Below, in pieces: positions 8,410-12,047 of a stretch of 12,047 nucleotides of DNA. Each line of letters opens with the position of its first letter. Within the stretch, counting starts at the first letter, position 1. This DNA is from Candidatus Omnitrophota bacterium. Lineage in GTDB: Bacteria > Omnitrophota > Gorgyraeia > Gygaellales > UBA12090. Location: positions 1 to 12,047 of the forward strand of contig DOMD01000015.1 of the NCBI GenBank assembly GCA_003510525.1, written 5' to 3'. A model generated the notes under the pieces. That model saw only the letters and a list, made by a program, of their open reading frames with translations. It did not search any database and was not told where the DNA came from. A program made the position numbers and the translations under genes.

Positions 8410-8880
8410 CTATATCTTTTTATCGTCTTCCTGAAGGATAATCTTTAGTACGGACTTTTCGTCTTTACATTCTTTGAGTGAGTCACGGAAGTATTTATCT
8501 TTTAAGAGGCGGGAAATCCTGGCCAAGGCCTTCAGATGCGGGCCGGCAGAATCAATAGGGGCGATGAGCAGAAAAAATATGTAAACTTTTTCTCCGTCTA
8601 AAGAATCAAAATCAACCCCCTTTTGAGAAATACCAAAACCTGCCACCAGCTTATTCACGCACTCGGATTTCGCGTGCGGGATACCCACCCCCTGCCCGAT
8701 CGCGGTTGAACCCAGCGCCTCTCTGGCCATAAGCTGTTCTACCAGCTTATTACGATTTTTTTTCTCAATATCCTCCGAAGCCGCCAAAAGCTCAACCAAT
8801 TCTTTTAACACATCCTCTTTTTTAACTGCCTTGAGATCCGCGGTAATCGCTTTCTTGGATAAAAAATCAGCTATCTTCAT
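8410..8880 (-). CDS. ptsN: PTS EIIA protein, PtsN/fructose-mannitol type
   Basis: Single-domain EIIA of the fructose/mannitol/PtsN fold that accepts phosphate from HPr. The 156 residues match the usual length of about 150-160. The phosphorylated histidine is H69 in GQGVGIPHAKS. The stretch around residues 94-116, with EKVYIFFLLIAP and then H114 in GPHLKAL, matches the second conserved histidine region. No membrane domain is fused and no EIIB or EIIC lies in the window, so a regulatory role like that of PtsN is more likely than sugar import; a partner elsewhere in the genome cannot be excluded. AAGGAGG lies ten bases before the ATG. The gene follows tRNA-Gly by 57 nt and precedes yvcK. The symbol is by resemblance. 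Confidence 0.9.
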   Translation of the reverse strand: MKIADFLSKKAITADLKAVKKEDVLKELVELLAASEDIEKKNRNKLVEQLMAREALGSTAIGQGVGIPHAKSECVNKLVAGFGISQKGVDFDSLDGEKVYIFFLLIAPIDSAGPHLKALARISRLLKDKYFRDSLKECKDEKSVLKIILQEDDKKI

Positions 8881-8937
8881 AGTAATATTTCCTCCTTGAA
8901 ATATCTCTTCTTTAATTTATCTTTTATTAAGAAAATA

Positions 8938-9013
8938 TGGAGCGGGAGGCGGGGGTCGAACCCGTGACATCAACCTTGGCAAGGTTGCGCTCTACCAACT
9001 GAGCTACTCCCGC
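8938..9013 (-). tRNA. tRNA-Gly (anticodon GCC), CCA encoded
   Basis: The gene-sense strand folds as a full cloverleaf. The acceptor GCGGGAG pairs with CTCCCGC, the D arm contains AGCTCAGTTGGTAGAGC, and the anticodon stem CAACC/GGTTG encloses TTGCCAA, giving anticodon GCC. The T arm has CGGGTTCGACCCCCG. The discriminator base is T, followed by a genomically encoded CCA (8940-8938). Confidence 0.97.
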
Positions 9014-9058
9014 GTCGTTCGCAATAGGCTAAATTTTCAGCTCTGTGCTTCATTTTTA

Positions 9059-9140
9059 TGGGCGGAAGAGGATTTGAACCTCCAAGAGTTTCCCCAATAG
9101 CTCCTAAGGCTATCGCGTATGCCAATTCCGCCATCCGCCC
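9059..9140 (-). tRNA. tRNA-Leu (anticodon UAG), CCA not encoded
   Basis: A class II tRNA with a long variable arm. The acceptor GGGCGGA pairs with TCCGCCC, the anticodon stem ATAGC/GCTAT encloses CTTAGGA, giving anticodon TAG, the variable region contains GGGGAAACTCTT, and the T arm is GAGGTTCAAATCCTC. The discriminator is A, and the following bases are TAA, so CCA must be added after transcription. Confidence 0.96.
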
Positions 9141-9157
9141 GAACTAAGGCAGAATTA

Positions 9158-9246
9158 AAAACTAAGAGCTAAGAACTAAGAAGAATATGTTTTAAAAACA
9201 TATTATTTACTTTAATCTTAGCTCTTAATTCTTAGCTCTTAGCTCT
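9158..9246 (-). repeat. Tandem-heptamer inverted repeat (hairpin B) between tRNA-Leu and tRNA-Lys
   Basis: Positions 9158-9180 pair with 9224-9246 over 23 positions: 20 Watson-Crick and 3 that are A·C on the plus strand, hence G·U in the minus transcript, with no other mismatch. Inside it, 9184-9192 pairs with 9196-9204 as a 9-bp AT-rich hairpin. The right arm is a heptamer repeat from 9217 (CTTAGCT, CTTAATT, CTTAGCT, CTTAGCT) and the left arm the complementary series (AACTAAG, AGCTAAG, AACTAAG). The repeats allow a slipped alternative pairing. It fills the space between two tRNA genes, so it could mark a processing site. Confidence 0.8.
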
Positions 9247-9253
9247 GTTTTAA

Positions 9254-9326
9254 TGAGCCGCCCGTGACTCGAACACGGCACACTCGGCTTAAAAAGCCGA
9301 TGCTCTACCGGATGAGCTAGCGGCCC
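9254..9326 (-). tRNA. tRNA-Lys (anticodon UUU), CCA not encoded
   Basis: The acceptor GGGCCGC pairs with GCGGCTC with one G·U pair. The D arm contains AGCTCATCCGGTAGAGC, the anticodon stem TCGGC/GCCGA encloses TTTTTAA, giving anticodon TTT, and the T arm is CCGTGTTCGAGTCACGG. The discriminator is A, followed by TTA, so CCA is not encoded. Confidence 0.97.
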
Positions 9327-9338
9327 ATTTTATTTATC

Positions 9339-9367
9339 CCGGAACTTTCACCGTGAAAGACAACCGG
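9339..9367 (-). other. Small hairpin between frr and tRNA-Lys
   Basis: Positions 9345-9350 pair with 9354-9359 (CTTTCA with TGAAAG, loop CCG), closed further out by CCGG at 9339-9342 with CCGG at 9364-9367 across a small internal loop. It directly follows the frr stop codon. The bases after it on the gene-sense strand are GATAAATAAAA, without a U-tract, so it is not a standard intrinsic terminator; a processing signal or weak attenuator before the tRNAs is possible. Confidence 0.45.
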
Positions 9368-9925
9368 CTAAAATTCCGCCAATTCCTTTTCTTTTCCCGC
9401 TAAAACCTGCTCCACCTTCTGAATATAAGAATCTACTATTTTTTGCAGGCTGTCGTGGCCTTTAAATTTATCGTCTTCGGCGATACGTTTTTCTTTTTCT
9501 AATTTATCAATGGCCTCCTTAGAGTCCCTGCGAATAGTGCGCAGGGAAATCCTGCCGTCTTCAGCCATCTTTTTTACCACCCGGGCTAATTCCTCGCGCC
9601 TGTCCTTAGAAAGCTGAGGGATGATCACCCTGATTATCTTGGAATCATTAGACGGATTAACTCCCAGGCTTGATTTTAGTATGGATTTCTCAATCTCAGA
9701 AATAAGCGAGGCATCCCAAGGCTGAATCTGGATCAACCTGGCGTCGGGAACGGTTATCGAAGCAAGCTGTTTTAGGAGCATAGGCGTTCCATAACAATCC
9801 ACCCTTAGGCCCTCAACCATGCTGGGATTGGCCCTGCCGGTAGAAATCTCGGCAAATTCTCTCTGCATCGCCTCCAGGGCTTTTTTCATTTTATCTTCCG
9901 CTTCTTTAATGATATCTTTAACCAT
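9368..9925 (-). CDS. frr: Ribosome recycling factor
   Basis: Works with EF-G to split the post-termination ribosome and free it for another round of translation. The 185 residues are the normal length for the family. The two-domain pattern is intact: a long first helix, then STGRANPSMVEGLRVDCYGT at about 28-47 leading into the small beta domain, ITVPDARLIQIQPWD, and the last long helices with EDGRISLRTIRRDS followed by charged residues ending in KEKELAEF. The ATG at 9925 has AGAGGTG five bases upstream. It begins 15 nt after the pyrH stop, in the widely conserved order rpsB-tsf-pyrH-frr. Three tRNA genes follow. Confidence 0.98.
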   Translation of the reverse strand: MVKDIIKEAEDKMKKALEAMQREFAEISTGRANPSMVEGLRVDCYGTPMLLKQLASITVPDARLIQIQPWDASLISEIEKSILKSSLGVNPSNDSKIIRVIIPQLSKDRREELARVVKKMAEDGRISLRTIRRDSKEAIDKLEKEKRIAEDDKFKGHDSLQKIVDSYIQKVEQVLAGKEKELAEF

Positions 9926-9940
9926 TATAACACCTCTGTT

Positions 9941-10669
9941 TTACTTAACTACAGTCCCAATCTTCTCGCCCATCACTACTTTCTTAATATTGCCTTCTTT
10001 AGTCATATCAAAGATTATTATCGGGAGTTTATTTTCCATGCATAGGGTTACCGCGGTAGAATCCATCACCTTCAGGCCCTTCCTCACCACATCAATGTAT
10101 TTAACCGAAGAAAATCTCCTGGCATCCCGGACCTTGAAGGGATCGGCGGTATACACTCCGTCAACCTTAGTGGCCTTAAGCAGCACCTGGGCGCCTATCT
10201 CTTTGGCCCTGAGGGCGGCGGCGGTATCGGTGGTAAAATAAGGGTTACCGGTTCCGGCCACAAAGATTATCACCCTGCCCTTCTCCAGATGGCGCATTGC
10301 CCGCCTTCTGATGTAAGACTCAGCCACCTGGTGGATTTCAATCGCGCTGATCAAGCGGGTAGGGACACCCTGCTTCTCCAAAGCATCCTGAAAGGCCATC
10401 CCGTTTATCACTGTAGCCAGCATCCCCATATAATCAGCCACAGAACGATCCATATCCAAGCCCTGGGCCTCAACATTTTCCTGGCCCCGAAAGATATTTC
10501 CCCCGCCCAAGACTACCGCGATTTCCAGATTAAGCTCTCTTATTTCTTTTATCTGCCGGGCAATAGAAAAAAGGACATGCTGATCTATCCCGTGCCGGTG
10601 AACACCCTGCAAGGCTTCACCGCTGAGCTTAAGCACAATCCTTTTATACGCCGCCTTTTTCACCATCAT
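9941..10669 (-). CDS. pyrH: UMP kinase (uridylate kinase)
   Basis: Cytosolic enzyme of the amino-acid-kinase fold that phosphorylates UMP to UDP with ATP, in pyrimidine nucleotide synthesis. The 242 residues are typical of the hexameric bacterial enzyme. Motifs seen are KLSGEAL at 14-20, GGGNIFRG at 55-62, the UMP-binding [13 protein letters not shown] at 139-151, [12 protein letters not shown] at 166-177 and MDSTAVTLC near 202-210. The start is ambiguous over three codons (ATG ATG GTG from 10669) and no strong binding site is visible upstream, so translation may be coupled to tsf, which ends 20 nt before. frr follows after 15 nt. UDP feeds nucleotide-sugar synthesis, but its place here reflects the conserved translation cluster. 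Confidence 0.98.
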   Translation of the reverse strand: MMVKKAAYKRIVLKLSGEALQGVHRHGIDQHVLFSIARQIKEIRELNLEIAVVLGGGNIFRGQENVEAQGLDMDRSVADYMGMLATVINGMAFQDALEKQGVPTRLISAIEIHQVAESYIRRRAMRHLEKGRVIIFVAGTGNPYFTTDTAAALRAKEIGAQVLLKATKVDGVYTADPFKVRDARRFSSVKYIDVVRKGLKVMDSTAVTLCMENKLPIIIFDMTKEGNIKKVVMGEKIGTVVK

Positions 10670-10689
10670 TATTTAAGCTATCAACTATT

Positions 10690-11214
10690 TTACTGCCCAA
10701 GCTGAAAACGGACAAAGCGGCGAATCAGAATATTCTCGCCTATCTTACCTACCAATGAATTCAGGTAATCCTTAATCGTAAGTGAGGGATTCTTCACAAA
10801 GGCCTGCTCTAAAAGACAAGACTGCTTATAGAAACTCTCGACGTCAGGCTGTTCCTTCGCTGTCTCTGCCGGAACATCTTCCCGCTTTACATATTTAGGG
10901 CCCATCGCGGCAATGTGCAAAGCCACATCAGAGCTGAATTTTACAAACTCTTCGTTACGGGCGGCAAAGTCCGTTTCGGAGTTAATCTCCACTAAAACTC
11001 CGACCTTGTTGTCAAAATGCACATAAGAAACCACTCTTCCCGCGCCCGCGGCGCGATCCGCCTTTTTCGCGGCAATCTCCAGGCTCCTCTTTTTCAAAAT
11101 TTCCAGCGCCCTGGGCAGATCACCCTTGGAATCTTCCAAGGCCTTCCGGCAATCAGACACCCCCAAAGAAGTAGTCTCGCGTAGTTTCTTAATCTGTTCT
11201 AAGGAAGCGTTCAT
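10690..11214 (-). CDS. tsf: Elongation factor Ts, short form
   Basis: Nucleotide exchange factor that removes GDP from EF-Tu. The N-terminal UBA-like domain (residues about 1-50) has the usual KLRETTSLGVSDCRKAL pattern, and the EF-Tu-contacting TDF motif is at 81-83 in NSETDFAARNEEF. The protein then goes straight to GKIGENILIRRFVRFQLG (157-174) and stops. At 174 residues it is shorter than the Thermus short form (about 196) and far shorter than the E. coli protein (about 283), whose second core repeat and C-terminal module are absent. The reading frame looks clean, so this seems to be a natural short form rather than a truncation. The ATG overlaps the rpsB stop by 4 nt (ATGA), which suggests coupled translation. 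Confidence 0.97.
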   Translation of the reverse strand: MNASLEQIKKLRETTSLGVSDCRKALEDSKGDLPRALEILKKRSLEIAAKKADRAAGAGRVVSYVHFDNKVGVLVEINSETDFAARNEEFVKFSSDVALHIAAMGPKYVKREDVPAETAKEQPDVESFYKQSCLLEQAFVKNPSLTIKDYLNSLVGKIGENILIRRFVRFQLGQ

Positions 11215-12047
11215 TTCTTAATTCTCCTTTTATTCTTCGCGTCAAACGTTGAATCTGCCGGCTTAGTTTTCAAGGGGTGTTTTATACTCGCGTCATTCTT
11301 GTCCACACCCGCGGCCTTCTCAGCCAGCTCTACTATCTCTTCTTTCACCTTAATATCTTCACCTTCAACCTTCACGCCTTCGGAAATACCCTGAATTTCA
11401 GATATATCGGGCTTAACGCTGGCCTGGGTTAAATAATCCAGAAAACCCTTTCTTCCCTCAGCTATAGACTCCGCCACCAGGCTGATTATCAGCTTGATTG
11501 ATTTGATAGCATCATCATTGCCGGGAATCGGGTAATCAATTAACTCCGGATTACAATTAGTATCAATAAGCCCGGTTACCGGTATGCCTAACTTCCTGGC
11601 CTCGGCTACGGCAAGCTCCTCTTTTTTAGAATCCACCACAAACAAGGCCGCCGGCAGACGCTCCATATCCTTGATGCCGCCAAGGCTATTCTCCAGTTTT
11701 CCCCTTTCCCGCATCATCAGGCCAACTTCCTTTTTGGTAAAATTAGCCTGTCTGCCGTCTTCTTTCATTTTATCAATATCCTTAAGCCGGGCTACTGACT
11801 TCTTGATGGTGGAAAAATTAGTCAAAAGGCCTCCCAGCCAGCGAGAGGATACATAAGGCATTCCGCAGGCCTTGGCCTGTTCAGCGACCATAGCCTGGGC
11901 CTGTTTTTTAGTGCCCACGAAAAGGATGGTTTCGCCTTTGATAGCCAACCCTTTAAGGAATTCCCGCGCTGTCTTTAGACACTCCAGGGTTTTCTCCAGG
12001 TTAATGATATAAATCGAGTTTCTTGCTCCAAAAATGTATGGCGCCAT
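11211..12047 (-). CDS. rpsB: 30S ribosomal protein S2, 5' end beyond the window, extended C-terminus
   Basis: Structural protein of the small ribosomal subunit. The visible frame begins at MAPYIFGARNSIYIINLEKT, which is an internal S2 block: other S2 proteins have about 25-30 residues before it (the LLEAGVHFGHQ region). That part lies past the window edge, so the methionine at 12047 is not the true start. Further family motifs are ILFVGTKKQAQ, SRWLGGLLTNF, the KLGIPVTGLIDTNCNPE stretch and IPGNDDAIKSIKLI. After the usual end of S2, near GRKGFLDYL, the protein continues for about 75 residues, first acidic (GVKVEGEDIKVKEEIVELAEKA) and then basic (NKRRIKK). This tail has no assigned role. It overlaps tsf by 4 nt. 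Confidence 0.97.
   Translation of the reverse strand: MAPYIFGARNSIYIINLEKTLECLKTAREFLKGLAIKGETILFVGTKKQAQAMVAEQAKACGMPYVSSRWLGGLLTNFSTIKKSVARLKDIDKMKEDGRQANFTKKEVGLMMRERGKLENSLGGIKDMERLPAALFVVDSKKEELAVAEARKLGIPVTGLIDTNCNPELIDYPIPGNDDAIKSIKLIISLVAESIAEGRKGFLDYLTQASVKPDISEIQGISEGVKVEGEDIKVKEEIVELAEKAAGVDKNDASIKHPLKTKPADSTFDAKNKRRIKK

Noticed and set aside
9158..9246. A CRISPR array, suggested by the repeated units
   Set aside because: The units are contiguous heptamers with no spacers and are arranged as an inverted repeat; no cas gene is in the window.
9327..9367. A sigma-70 promoter for the tRNA cluster
   Set aside because: A TTGTCT and an AT-rich GATAAA exist, but the spacing is poor and the start would fall on the tRNA 5' end, so I do not annotate it.
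8881..9367. Integration site or mobile element at the tRNA cluster
   Set aside because: No integrase, no direct repeats of a tRNA 3' end and no foreign genes are visible; the flanks are housekeeping genes in one direction.

Overview
The window is a bacterial chromosome segment in which every gene I can support lies on the minus strand, so transcription runs from the right edge to the left. The content is almost entirely housekeeping. The moderate GC content, tight gene spacing, short EF-Ts, archaeal-type cupin sugar isomerase homologue, membrane-anchored YvcK and PTS phosphocarriers without a permease suggest an uncultured lineage, perhaps of Omnitrophota type. That placement is inference from gene style only. 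I see no phage, transposon, CRISPR array or defence system.

Layout in order of transcription. (1) 12047 to 9368 is a translation and nucleotide cluster: rpsB (5' end cut by the window), tsf, pyrH and frr, with gaps of 20 nt or less and a 4-nt rpsB/tsf overlap. (2) 9326 to 8938 holds three tRNA genes: Lys(UUU), Leu(UAG) and Gly(GCC). A tandem-heptamer hairpin sits between the Lys and Leu genes. (3) 8880 to 4913 is a phosphotransferase module: an EIIA of the PtsN/fructose type, a YvcK/CofD-like protein with two membrane helices, an HPr with both phosphorylation sites, and Enzyme I. (4) 4910 to 3287 encodes a cupin-type glucose-6-phosphate isomerase homologue, which follows ptsI by 2 nt, and a sugar-1-phosphate nucleotidylyltransferase. 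(5) 3286 to 761 encodes metK and ahcY, which make S-adenosylmethionine and remove S-adenosylhomocysteine. (6) 671 to 1 is the N-terminal part of an exported coiled-coil protein that runs off the left edge.

How the genes may work together: EI, HPr and EIIA form a phosphorelay with no EIIB or EIIC in view, so it looks regulatory rather than a sugar importer. The neighbouring YvcK, sugar isomerase homologue and nucleotidylyltransferase suggest a link between carbon status and the supply of sugar phosphates and nucleotide sugars for the envelope.

The most unusual signal is in the gaps between genes. Five spacers carry long imperfect inverted repeats. In two of them both arms are built of short tandem units (6-mers or 7-mers). 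Across the five stems the wobble-type mismatches fall 15 to 3 in favour of G·U pairing in the gene-sense RNA, which suggests they are kept as RNA structures. The second notable point is that the cupin isomerase homologue appears to have lost two of its four metal ligands.
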